Assembly (NCBI GenBank): GCA_049514435.1
Contig: JBEKVB010000002.1
Coordinates: 128,022 to 192,021 of the forward strand
From: UBA4810 sp002479215
Lineage (GTDB): Bacteria > Desulfobacterota > Syntrophia > Syntrophales > Smithellaceae
Direction: 5' to 3'
DNA length: 64,000 bases
Position 1 is the stretch's first letter; each line of letters starts with the position of its first letter. Below, one piece after another: positions 9,686 through 17,571 of the stretch. A program made the position numbers and the translations under genes. Below the pieces are notes generated by a model, which worked only from the letters and a program-made list of their open reading frames with translations, did not search any database and had not been told where the DNA came from.

Positions 9686-9934
9686 AATTGACGGTTATGG
9701 CTAAATAGCTGTTTTCAGCAAGCACTTCTTAGTTGGAAAAGATGAAAAACTTGTTCGAATATCTTGCAGTATGAATTGGAAGGTAATTAATATTTATCAC
9801 TGGGGTTTCGATGAGAAGAAATGCTAACCAAGGCATCCACCGGACAGCTTTCAGCCATCGCTGATCCGCACGTTGCAAATCAATTATTGCAAACGCAAAT
9901 CCTTAAAATATTTTATTCATCCACCATGGTTGTT

Positions 9935-9973
9935 GACTTGTAGGTGTAAGTAGCATTTGCTTCTTCCTGAAAG
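9935..9973 (+). repeat. Degenerate intergenic repeat
   Basis: GACTTGTAGGTGTAAGTAGC followed by ATTTGCTTCTTCCTGAAAG is similar to 9117-9157, and partly to 9710-9736. It is one of several short diverged repeats concentrated between 9.1 and 11 kb. Confidence 0.4.
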
Positions 9974-9981
9974 CAACAAAG

Positions 9982-10050
9982 CGTCAACCTTAACGAAAAT
10001 GCAGGACTTCAATCCGAAAGCATTGATGTTTTTTCCTCAACAATTATGAT
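9982..10050 (+). repeat. Duplicated intergenic element carrying a promoter-like sequence, copy 1
   Basis: This stretch (CGTCAACCTTAACGAAAATG, then CAGGACTTCAATCC...) is repeated with about 75-80 percent identity by eye at 10901-10970. Its 3' end has TTGATG at 10023-10028 and TATGAT at 10045-10050 with a 16-base spacer, resembling a sigma-70 promoter. In the second copy the TATGAT box is retained. Confidence 0.5.
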
Positions 10051-10056
10051 ATGCTT

Positions 10057-10216
10057 GCACTATTCTGTGAGTGGCCGGGGGCCAACTCGCGCATAGTTGA
10101 AATCATGTAGCGCCGTCGGGAACAAGGCTAAAAAAGGGAAAAGACAAATCTACAACCTGTAGTATTGGGAGAAACCGGTCTACTCGACTCCGATACGGCT
10201 CCCGTTAGTTTTTTTA
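10057..10216 (+). ncRNA. Candidate small RNA ending in a terminator-like structure
   Basis: The promoter-like TTGATG/TATGAT pair (10023-10050) is followed by about 150 G/C-richer bases without an ORF. These end in GGGAG...CCG / CGG CTCCC pairing (about 10167-10203) and a run of seven T at 10210-10216. The composition differs from the AT-rich flanks. No Rfam family is recognised. It could equally be the leader of the small gene at 10332, or a relic of an older element. Confidence 0.3.
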
Positions 10217-10331
10217 AATCAACAGGTAATCATCAGGGATTTTTTTGAGAAGAGAGGCTGGAAACGGGATAAATTTTTCGTTATGATGAATCAAACTATT
10301 ATAGAGATATAACAGTAACAACAGGGACAAT

Positions 10332-10724
10332 ATGAAACGAAAAGTTGCACATCTGCGCGAAAGCCTTATCCTCATCGGCGCCATTATCATGTTGGTTGGT
10401 TTGGGTAGTGCCATCATGATTTATCAGTCAGCTGGGGATGATTCAGAAAGCGTGTTGGGTTACGAAATAATAGATGGATCTGCTTATCCGATTAGGCCTG
10501 AAGATTCCAGGATGTATAGGCGTGATTTGGAACTTTATGGTGGAAAAGCAGCTGTGATTACTGATGATTTCAGTCGTTGGTTTGTCGGATTATGGCATGG
10601 AAAATCACTCGCCTTCACAGTAGCCGGCATTAGCATTTTTATATCCTTTGTGTTTTTCTTTGCTGCCAGTCGCTTGCCATTCCTCTTAAAATCTGATGTC
10701 CACAATGAAAACAATCGGGAGTGA
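10332..10724 (+). CDS. Hypothetical membrane protein, two TM segments
   Basis: A 130-residue protein without a recognised family. It has an N-terminal membrane segment (LILIGAIIMLVGLGSAIMIY) and an extracytoplasmic middle of about 60 residues with acidic and Tyr-rich content (DSRMYRRDLELYGGKAAVI). A second membrane segment follows (VAGISIFISFVFFFAASRLP), then a short hydrophilic tail. The ribosome binding site is weak (AGGGACAAT). Compact coding structure and membrane topology suggest a real gene, but no function can be given. Confidence 0.55.
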   Translation: MKRKVAHLRESLILIGAIIMLVGLGSAIMIYQSAGDDSESVLGYEIIDGSAYPIRPEDSRMYRRDLELYGGKAAVITDDFSRWFVGLWHGKSLAFTVAGISIFISFVFFFAASRLPFLLKSDVHNENNRE

Positions 10725-10900
10725 CCTCTATTCGACACTTCGTCACACTGATGACCTTGGGCTATTGCTGCGTCGTGATCAAGGACTGCTATGCGGATTG
10801 TGATACTAAAGTCCATCACTGCCTTGATTCTGCCGATTGGGCGAGCTGAAAAAATCGGGAGATAGAATTTTTACATATATCTTTCTTGTTATCCGCAAAT

Positions 10901-10970
10901 CGTCAACCTCGACGAAAATGCAGGACTTCACATCAAAATCATTAATGCTATTTCCTCGATAATATGATAA
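10901..10970 (+). repeat. Duplicated intergenic element, copy 2
   Basis: This is the second copy of the element at 9982-10050. It carries TTAATG (10942-10947) and TATGAT (10963-10968), 15 bases apart. It lies directly before the periplasmic CxxC protein gene at 11012, so it probably acts as that gene's promoter. Confidence 0.5.
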
Positions 10971-11011
10971 AAATCCAAATTACTAATTATAAAACACTTG
11001 AAGAGGAAGAG

Positions 11012-11305
11012 ATGAAAAAAATTATTAAAATCATTTTATTATTTGTTTGTTTTGCCGTTCCTTCAATGGCTTTTGCAAAGGATAGAGTTGTCCAATTAAA
11101 TTTATCTGGCTGTGCCGATTGTAACGCAGATGTTAGAATAGGGGCAATCTTAAAAAAAACTAAAGGCGTCAAGAGGTATAAAAATAAGGGGCATGGTTTG
11201 TTAATTATTACCTTCAATGACGAAATTACTACGCTAAATGTCATCATTAATGAGCTCTCAAGAGGAAAGTTGTTCGTTGAAGGCGAAGCGATTTTTCTGA
11301 AATGA
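11012..11305 (+). CDS. Small periplasmic HMA-like protein with CxxC motif
   Basis: A 97-residue protein with a clear signal peptide (MKKIIKIILLFVCFAVPSMA, cleavage after AFA). The mature part, LNLSGCADCNADVRIGAILK followed by KTKGV, has the placement of a metal- or thiol-active CxxC at the start of helix 1 that is seen in heavy-metal-associated domains. This indicates a ferredoxin-like fold of about 75 residues. ATG at 11012 follows GAGGAAGAG; an in-frame ATG at 10964 would give an implausible 16-residue extension before the signal peptide. It may bind a metal ion or act in thiol exchange; the ligand is unknown. Confidence 0.65.
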   Translation: MKKIIKIILLFVCFAVPSMAFAKDRVVQLNLSGCADCNADVRIGAILKKTKGVKRYKNKGHGLLIITFNDEITTLNVIINELSRGKLFVEGEAIFLK

Positions 11306-11405
11306 GAATAATTATTTTTTTAATTAAAATTGATTAAAATACATTATAATATATTTGAAAGGCAAATTTATTAATAAAGAGATTGAAAACAATAGAAGAA
11401 CTTTT

Positions 11406-11423
11406 TACGACAATACTGTCGTA
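11406..11423. promoter_or_regulatory. Perfect short palindrome upstream of the diguanylate cyclase
   Basis: TACGACA-ATAC-TGTCGTA forms a perfect 7-bp inverted repeat about 105 bases before the cyclase start. No T run follows, so it is not a terminator. It could be a regulator binding site or an RNA hairpin. Confidence 0.3.
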
Positions 11424-11460
11424 GATGCCTGTCTGAGATTATTTCGGGAAAAAGGTATTC

Positions 11461-11510
11461 AACTTAAAGGTACATGATTTTAAATCGTAAACTCCGATGT
11501 AGTTTTACCT
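11461..11510 (+). repeat. Left flanking repeat of the diguanylate cyclase gene
   Basis: AACTTAAAGGTACATGATTT and the following 30 bases match 13801-13850, just past the cyclase gene, at roughly 70 percent identity in the same orientation. The cyclase is therefore bracketed by diverged direct repeats. Confidence 0.45.
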
Positions 11511-11528
11511 GACTGAGGGATCTTGCGC

Positions 11529-13760
11529 ATGAATAAAAGACGTTTTGTTTATTCATCACCGATGATTCTTCTATTGATCGTTGCTGTTGCCGGCTGGCTT
11601 GCCACGGACTATCTCGGTAATAAAGCCCGGCAGGAAATCATCGGAGAAAGCCGAGCTTCAGTATTAACCCTGTCCACCTATGTATCCTCAACATTCGCAA
11701 ACGTCGAAGCGGCCGTTAAATCCCTGGCCGGTTCTCCCTGGATCGCTCCCGCACTAATATCCAAAAGGGATCAGGATATTGAACATGCCAATAGCGCGTT
11801 AGACAGATACAATTCCGCTTTAAACGCTTCCGTGTCCTACCTGATGGATGCCGATGGCATGACTGTGGCATCCTCCAACCGTAAAGATCCGGACAGCTTT
11901 GTAGGGCAATCCTATCGTTTTCGTCCTTATTTTCAGGAAGCGGCCAGAGGCCAACTAAGTCATTATTTTGCGCTGGGCATTACTTCCGGAAAGAGGGGTT
12001 TCTATGCCAGCTACCCGGTTCAGAATCGTCTGAGTAAAGTGCTTGGCGTGGTCGCGATGAAAAAGGATCTTGACGATATGGGGATCTTTTTCAGAAAATT
12101 CTCCTTTTGCTTTCTCATCAGCCCGGACGGCATTATTTTTCTGTCCAGCAAGCCGGCAATGGTTCTAAAAAGTTTCTGGCCGCTGAACAAAACAGCACAA
12201 GAAAAATTGATTGCTTCCCAGCAATTCGGCAATAAACTCTCTGAAGACGTTTTTTTAAAAAAGGAGATTGCCGATGGTACGGAAGTTACTTTAGAAGGAA
12301 AGGATTATTTCGTCTCTAGAAAGGTGATTGACAGCGACGGATGGTCGATTGTGCTTCTGACCCCGACAGATCGAATCTGGATTTACAAATTGACCGGCAT
12401 TCTAGCAACGATTTTCGTATGCTTTTTAATTATAGTCTTTGCAGGCATTCTCTATTTAACAGACCGATCCCAAGAGGCTATTCGGCAGAGTGAAGAGGGC
12501 AAACGCTTGTTACTTCATGCAGCCGGAGAGGGCATATTAGGGGTCGATACCATGGGGCAGTTGACCTTCGTCAACCCCGCCGCCCTGCGCATGCTTGGGT
12601 TTGCCGAAGAAGAGATGTTAGGCCAAAGGGTGCACGTTCTCATCCACCATTCCCACAAGGACGGCTCCAACTACCCGATGGAAGAGTGCCCCATGTATGC
12701 TTCCTACACTAAGGCTACCGAAAGCCGTGTGGAGGAGGTGCTCTGGCGCAAGGACGGCAGCAGTTTCCCCGTTGAATATTCCAGCATGCCGATCAGCAGG
12801 GACGGCAAGGTCATGGGAGCGGTGGTGACCTTTAGGGACATCACTAAACGCAAGCAGGCGGAGGAGGCGCTGCACCGGAGCGAAGAGAAATACCGAACCA
12901 TTATTGAAAATATCGAGGACGGCTATTTTGAGATAGACCTTACTGGTACGTTTACCTTTGTTAATGATGCGCAGTGCAGAATTGTCGGAACTCCCAGAGA
13001 GCAATTGCTCGGTAAGAACAACAGGGCCTATACAAGTGAAGAAGAAGCTAAAAGATTATATCAGATCTTCAGTGGAATCTACATAACAGGGGAACCAGTT
13101 AAGGGATTTGCTTTCGAATATAAGAAAAGAGACGGAACTATGGCGTTTACCGAATTGTCTGCATCTCTTATCAAGGATGCGGAAGGCAAACCCATCGGAT
13201 TCCGAGGCATCTCGCGCGACATCACCGAGCGCAAGCACTTAGAGGAAAAGATCCAGCAGATGGCCTTCCATGATTCCCTGACGGGTCTTCCCAACCGAAA
13301 GCTCTTCTCCGATCGCTTGGGTATTGCCTTGGCCCAGGCCCAGAGGAATCAAAAAAAAGTAGGAATCGCGATGCTCGACCTTGACAATTTTAAGGGCGTG
13401 AATGACACCCTGGGCCATGATGTCGGGGATATCCTTCTCCAAGCAGCGGCAGAGCGGCTAAGCGCAGCGCTGAGGAAGAGTGATACCGTTGCGCGCTTCG
13501 GTGGTGACGAGTTTGTGCTGATAATTCCTGACCTGAAGGCAAGAGAAGATGCGATCCAGGTTGCACAAAAGATCGTTGACAGTTTTTGTAAGCCCTTCCT
13601 CATAGACACCCATCAACTCGTTGTGACAACGAGCATCGGCATCGCTGTCTATCCCCATGATGGAACAGATGAAGGTATGCTCCTGAAAAATGCTGATATC
13701 GCCATGTATCAAGCCAAGCAAGCGGGGCGAGCCCGATACCAGCTCTATAAAAAGGCCTGA
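11529..13760 (+). CDS. Membrane sensor diguanylate cyclase (Cache-PAS-PAS-GGDEF)
   Basis: A 743-residue protein that should make cyclic di-GMP in response to a periplasmic and a cytoplasmic cue. The order is a TM segment (about 6-24), a periplasmic double-Cache region to about 285 and a second TM (FVCFLIIVFAGILYLTD). Two PAS domains follow (about 320-435 and 445-565), each ending in a typical ITKRKQAEE or ITERKHLEEK linker, then GGDEF (575-740). The active-site GGDEF is at 658-662. The inhibitory RxxD site (RKSD) lies five residues before it, so product inhibition is expected. ATG at 11529 is preferred over TTG 11523, because GAGGGA at 11515-11520 gives eight-base spacing. Confidence 0.92.
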   Translation: MNKRRFVYSSPMILLLIVAVAGWLATDYLGNKARQEIIGESRASVLTLSTYVSSTFANVEAAVKSLAGSPWIAPALISKRDQDIEHANSALDRYNSALNASVSYLMDADGMTVASSNRKDPDSFVGQSYRFRPYFQEAARGQLSHYFALGITSGKRGFYASYPVQNRLSKVLGVVAMKKDLDDMGIFFRKFSFCFLISPDGIIFLSSKPAMVLKSFWPLNKTAQEKLIASQQFGNKLSEDVFLKKEIADGTEVTLEGKDYFVSRKVIDSDGWSIVLLTPTDRIWIYKLTGILATIFVCFLIIVFAGILYLTDRSQEAIRQSEEGKRLLLHAAGEGILGVDTMGQLTFVNPAALRMLGFAEEEMLGQRVHVLIHHSHKDGSNYPMEECPMYASYTKATESRVEEVLWRKDGSSFPVEYSSMPISRDGKVMGAVVTFRDITKRKQAEEALHRSEEKYRTIIENIEDGYFEIDLTGTFTFVNDAQCRIVGTPREQLLGKNNRAYTSEEEAKRLYQIFSGIYITGEPVKGFAFEYKKRDGTMAFTELSASLIKDAEGKPIGFRGISRDITERKHLEEKIQQMAFHDSLTGLPNRKLFSDRLGIALAQAQRNQKKVGIAMLDLDNFKGVNDTLGHDVGDILLQAAAERLSAALRKSDTVARFGGDEFVLIIPDLKAREDAIQVAQKIVDSFCKPFLIDTHQLVVTTSIGIAVYPHDGTDEGMLLKNADIAMYQAKQAGRARYQLYKKA

Positions 13761-13800
13761 AGATGCGATACTAATCGCATTGACCTATTCAAATGTTTTC

Positions 13801-13850
13801 AACTTGAAGGAACATGATTTTGAATGGTAATATCACTTCAATTCTGACCT
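13801..13850 (+). repeat. Right flanking repeat of the diguanylate cyclase gene
   Basis: This is the partner of 11461-11510, in direct orientation, starting AACTTGAAGGAACATGATTT. It lies 40 bases past the cyclase stop codon and precedes the selenoprotein gene. Confidence 0.45.
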
Positions 13851-13968
13851 GAAAGTTGAGGATAAGTAGGTAAAATAGAGCCGAACTCACCAGAAATAAA
13901 TGCTCCACCTGCGGCACTGTATTTGGAAGGAATTTTTTAAAACAAGCGATGCGCAAAGGAGGGAAATT

Positions 13969-14475
13969 ATGGCTCAGACAGAAGTGAAGAAATTTGACAG
14001 TGGCGACCTTTTCCCAAAGATGGAATTCAAGCTTACCGACGGCACAGCGTTGACCCTGCCCGAGAAGGACGGCAAAACCTGGTGTGTCTTGCTGATTTAC
14101 CGGGGACGCTGGTGACCATTCTGCCATCAGCAGTTAGCTGATTTTCAGGGACGTCTTAACGAATTCAGTGAAAAAGGCATCAAAATTATCGGAGCCTCGG
14201 TGGATAAACTGGAAGATGCCCAAAAGATGGTTGAACGCCGTAAACTGACCTTCCCGTTGGCATACGGCATGGATGCAAAAGAATTTGCCGGTATGACCGG
14301 GGCCTTCTACGATGATAAGAAATTGTTCCTCCATGCAACCGGCTTCATTATCAAACCGGGTGGCACCATCGAAGGCGCCGTTTACAGTACGGGACCGATC
14401 GGCCGTTTAGTGGCAACAGACACGTTAATGCTAATCGATTATCTCAAGTCATTGGCGTCACAAAACAAATCGTAA
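13969..14475 (+). CDS. Selenocysteine-containing peroxiredoxin-like protein (UGA at 14113-14115)
   Basis: A 168-residue AhpC/TSA (thioredoxin-fold) protein whose reading frame contains one TGA, at codon 49. Read through, it gives LLIYRGRW-U-PFCHQQLADF. The family has Cys at this place (RGxWCPxC), so the TGA replaces the peroxidatic cysteine in a UxxC motif with Cys52. Both halves are family-like: KLTDGTALTLPEKDGKTW before, and GIKIIGASVDKLEDAQKMVE and FPLAYGMD after. A SECIS-like hairpin follows the TGA, and selA is present at 49.4 kb. AAAGGAGGG upstream supports the ATG at 13969. The likely role is thiol-dependent peroxide reduction in the cytoplasm. Routine gene calling would split it into two fragments. 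Confidence 0.88.
14126..14142 (+). promoter_or_regulatory. Bacterial SECIS-like hairpin after the UGA codon
   Basis: ATCAGC-AGTTA-GCTGAT is a perfect 6-bp stem with a five-base loop, with its loop 17-21 bases after the TGA. G is the second loop base, which fits the bacterial SECIS rule of a G among the first two loop bases and the usual distance. It lies inside the coding region, as bacterial SECIS elements do, and would recruit SelB. Confidence 0.75.
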
Positions 14476-14536
14476 TGGATTGGCGCATTGGTCATCAGGT
14501 GATTTGATTATGTGGTTTTGTTGTTAAGGAGAAAAT

Positions 14537-15322
14537 ATGAGTTCATTGGTAGAAATAAAGAAACATGGAATTTTCACTGAGGTAACCTTAAGCCGACTGG
14601 AAGCTTATAATGCTTTCAATCTGGAAATGATTACCCAGTTAGCAATTACGCTTATAAAATTAGCAACAGATGATTCTGTAAGAGGCATTATAATTACCGG
14701 TAAGGGAAAAGCGTTTTGCGCCGGAGGAGATCTAAAGTGGGCTGTGGAGTTTGCTGAAAAAAAAGGGGCATCTTTCCACACACTCGCCTCACAACTACAT
14801 TTGGCTATTGTGGAAATCAGAAGAATGAAGAAACCGGTCATTGCCGCAATCAACGGGATAGCCGCGGGAGCAGGTTTCTCCTTAGCTTTAGCCTGTGATT
14901 TCCGGATAATAGAAAAATCAGCAATTTTAAGACAGGCGTATACTTCCAACGGATTATGTATTGACGGTGGTGGTACCTTTATATTGCCAAGAATTGTAGG
15001 TCTTGCCCGTTCTTTAGAAATTGCTGCCTTCGATAATCCGATTTCTGCACATCAGGCATTAGAGTGGGGCTTGGTAACCAAAGTTGTTGATGACGGAAAG
15101 GCATTGGAAGAATCAATTAATATGCTGAACATACTGGCAAAAGGATCACTCCACTCTTTTGGCTGGTCTAAAAAATTACTTACTGATTCTTTTAATAATT
15201 CATTTGAATCACATTTAGAATTGGAAAGAGAAGGCCTCTCTGACTGCGCAAATCATTCTGACGGGCAAGAAGGTCTTAATGCATTTGTTGAAAAACGTAA
15301 ACCGAAATTCAGCGAAAAATAG
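14537..15322 (+). CDS. Enoyl-CoA hydratase/isomerase family protein
   Basis: A 261-residue crotonase-fold enzyme. Its oxyanion-hole segments are GKGKAFCAGGDLKWAVEFAE and NGIAAGAGFSLALACDFRI, and FILPRIVGLARSLEIAAF is also typical. In the second segment the position of a catalytic Glu in canonical hydratases falls in SNGLCIDGGGTFILP. There Asp/Gly residues occupy the site, so isomerase or another acyl-CoA chemistry is as likely as hydration. AAGGAG lies at about 14526-14531. The gene is 61 bases after the selenoprotein and may be cotranscribed with it. The substrate is unknown. Confidence 0.85.
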   Translation: MSSLVEIKKHGIFTEVTLSRLEAYNAFNLEMITQLAITLIKLATDDSVRGIIITGKGKAFCAGGDLKWAVEFAEKKGASFHTLASQLHLAIVEIRRMKKPVIAAINGIAAGAGFSLALACDFRIIEKSAILRQAYTSNGLCIDGGGTFILPRIVGLARSLEIAAFDNPISAHQALEWGLVTKVVDDGKALEESINMLNILAKGSLHSFGWSKKLLTDSFNNSFESHLELEREGLSDCANHSDGQEGLNAFVEKRKPKFSEK

Positions 15323-15497
15323 AGACTTAATCGTGAAATATCCCTTGGATTTTTCTGTTGAACATCCGGAATTTATGATACGTGTGACCTTCAGGTTATT
15401 GGGTCATTGTAAATTGAATTTCTAGCTTAGTGAACATTTAAAACTTTCCCAAATAGATTATACAACACTGATTTCTTAAAACAAAAGGATCAATGCC

Positions 15498-16592
15498 ATG
15501 CCTAGACACGATCTTCATTTAAAGCCTTTTGACGAAAGCACACAAGACAAGCTGGAACTATATAGAGAATATTTACGTGAGTGGCTTCCTGTTTTCATCC
15601 CTGCATCATATATAGATAGATTGCAGATTTTTGATTTTTTTGCCGGTCCAGGTATCGATATTAATGGTAATTCAGGGAGCCCACTTATTACCTGTGATGA
15701 AATTTGCAAGGCTTTGCATCAAAACAACAACCTGAAAGTAAAAATCATAGTTTATTTTAATGAATATGATTCTGATAAATTTAAGTCTTTATCTAAGTGT
15801 ATTGAAGAGCAAAGGGCTTCTTTGCAACAAGTTGAATTTATATCGAGTCAGAAGGATTTTCATCATGCATTCGACAAATGGAAACCCCTTATGAATACCA
15901 AAACCGCAAACCTTTTATTTTTGGATCAAAGCGGTGTACAACAAATCACACAATCTATCTTTCAAAACATTGTTCGACTGCCCATGACTGACTTTATATT
16001 TTTTATTTCATCCGCCATAATTAATAGGTTTAAAGATCAACCTGAAATTAGAAAGTATGTACCTGCTAACGACGATGATCTTTCAAGTATGAATGGAACC
16101 AATGTGCATCGCATTTTAGCTAATGCTTATCGACGTTGGATACCGGAAGGTTTGCAATATTTCTTAGGCTCATTTTCAATTAAGAAGGGTGCAAATGTAT
16201 ATGGCCTCGTTTTTGGTTCCAGTCACCCCCTTGGCATAGATAAATTTCTGCAAGTTGCATGGCGTCGTGGCGGAGATGCAAATTTTGATATCGATAAAGA
16301 TGGTATTGATCCTGTACAACCATCGCTATTCTCAGAATTTGACAAACCTACTAAGATTGCATTTTTTGAAAAAGAACTTGAAAAGCAGTTGCTTGAAAAT
16401 CATTTAAAAACAAACAAAGATATTTATCTTTTTGTATTACAAAATGGTATACTTCCAGCACATGCAAGGGATGCTTTGAGCACATTAGTCAAAACCAATA
16501 AGTTGCCAAAGCAAAAGTTCCATATTTCATATGATGCATGGCGAAAGCTAGACGCAGAAACAATTGAACTTTTCAATGGAGATAACAAATGA
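15498..16592 (+). CDS. tcmP: Three-Cys-motif partner protein TcmP
   Basis: A 364-residue protein of the TcmP family. The N-terminus has KLELYREYLREWLPVF followed by YIDRLQIFDFFAGPG at about residues 38-52, the family hallmark; FAGPG resembles the SAM-binding loop of Rossmann methyltransferases. NGNSGSPLITCDEI follows. The stop overlaps the start of the next gene by four bases (ATGA, 16589-16592). The family is known for occurring next to a Gp37/Gp68-like radical SAM protein, exactly as here, but its reaction is not established. The gene is richer in A+T than the neighbouring housekeeping genes, suggesting an accessory insertion. Confidence 0.82.
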   Translation: MPRHDLHLKPFDESTQDKLELYREYLREWLPVFIPASYIDRLQIFDFFAGPGIDINGNSGSPLITCDEICKALHQNNNLKVKIIVYFNEYDSDKFKSLSKCIEEQRASLQQVEFISSQKDFHHAFDKWKPLMNTKTANLLFLDQSGVQQITQSIFQNIVRLPMTDFIFFISSAIINRFKDQPEIRKYVPANDDDLSSMNGTNVHRILANAYRRWIPEGLQYFLGSFSIKKGANVYGLVFGSSHPLGIDKFLQVAWRRGGDANFDIDKDGIDPVQPSLFSEFDKPTKIAFFEKELEKQLLENHLKTNKDIYLFVLQNGILPAHARDALSTLVKTNKLPKQKFHISYDAWRKLDAETIELFNGDNK

Positions 16593-17323
16593 ACGTCGTC
16601 TACGAACCCAAAGGTCGCGCAAGGGAATACTCCGAACTGGCGTGCAATCTTTATCGTGGATGCACCCATGGATGCCGGTATTGCTATGCGCCCGCTTGTA
16701 TGCGTACGACCGGTGAAAAATGGCACGCAAAAGCTGAGCCAAGACAAAGAGTCGTTGAACTTTTTGAAAAAGACGCATGGAAATTACGAGGCGATTCGAG
16801 GCGCATTCTATTTTGTTTTCTAAGTGACCCTTATCAACCACTTGAACGTAAAAAGCGCTTAACTAGACAAACCTTAGAGATTGTTCATAAGTATGGTTTG
16901 AGAAGTCAAATACTGACAAAAGGCTGTGCTGATCTAATTCAAGATGACATTGAAATAATGAAGAAGGCCGATACTCACCTTGGTATCACACTTAGTTTCA
17001 TAAATGATGATAAGCGGCGACAATGGGAACCTAATGCCTCATCAGTAAATGATCGACTGGAAATTCTCAAAAATGCACATAAAGCTGGCATTTTTACTTG
17101 GGTTAGCCTTGAGCCAGTCATTGATCCGGTTCAAGCACTTGCTGTGATTAGAAAGGCTCACAAGTATGTGAGATTCTGGAAAGTAGGAAAATTAAACCAC
17201 ATGAAAGAATATGAAAAAACAGTGAACTGGCGTAAATTCCTTTATGATGCGGAAACGCTTTTAACTAAATACGGCGCAAAATACTATATCAAAAATGACT
17301 TACGCGCCTTTGCCATTAATTAA
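16589..17323 (+). CDS. Radical SAM protein, Gp37/Gp68 (DUF5131)-like, TcmP partner
   Basis: A 244-residue protein with CTHGCRYCYAP (Cys25, Cys29, Cys32: CX3CX2C), the 4Fe-4S cluster motif of radical SAM enzymes. FCFLSDPYQPLERKKRLTRQ, LRSQILTKG and HLGITLSFINDDKRRQWEPN are spore-photoproduct-lyase-like. The related Gp37/Gp68 proteins are known from phages. It is translationally coupled to tcmP, and nothing else is in the unit. A function in nucleic-acid modification, repair or phage defence is conceivable from SPL relatedness and this context, but unproven. Confidence 0.82.
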   Translation: MNVVYEPKGRAREYSELACNLYRGCTHGCRYCYAPACMRTTGEKWHAKAEPRQRVVELFEKDAWKLRGDSRRILFCFLSDPYQPLERKKRLTRQTLEIVHKYGLRSQILTKGCADLIQDDIEIMKKADTHLGITLSFINDDKRRQWEPNASSVNDRLEILKNAHKAGIFTWVSLEPVIDPVQALAVIRKAHKYVRFWKVGKLNHMKEYEKTVNWRKFLYDAETLLTKYGAKYYIKNDLRAFAIN

Positions 17324-17429
17324 TTTCTGCCCACGCGGAATTTTTCCACCGGGCCTTTAGGAAATAATTTGACAGAATAAGTAATTTGTGTTTTCTTTAA
17401 GTCAAACAAGTTCGAACAGGAAAATTAAT

Positions 17430-17566
17430 CACGGGTATGAACCCCAGGGCAAGCCCTGGACCATAATTCCGCCTCACGTGGCGGGGTATCATACCCTCCG
17501 CTTACAACGCGGGATTGTTCGACTTGCAAATTTCAATGCACTTCGTTTTTGAAATTGGAGTCTCAC
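17430..17566 (+). repeat. Dispersed palindromic element family C, copy 1
   Basis: Starts CACGGGTATGAACCC and ends TTGGAGTCTCAC. Internal hairpins are CCAGGGC-AA-GCCCTGG, CCGCC/GGCGG, and GGGTATGA paired with TCATACCC. It is related to 17719-17842 (opposite strand) and 56272-56396. It contains no gene; it is a non-autonomous, REP- or MITE-like element. Confidence 0.75.
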
Positions 17567-17571
17567 AATGA

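Noticed and set aside
14113..14115. TGA as a nonsense mutation or sequencing error in a peroxiredoxin
   Set aside because: Its exact match to the catalytic Cys position, the SECIS-like hairpin and selA favour selenocysteine, although an error cannot be excluded without reads.
17337..17360. Terminator after the radical SAM gene
   Set aside because: GCCC/GGGC pairing is short and the rest of the stem does not pair well. The sequence GGAATTTTTCCACCGGGC resembles the dapA terminator only in part.
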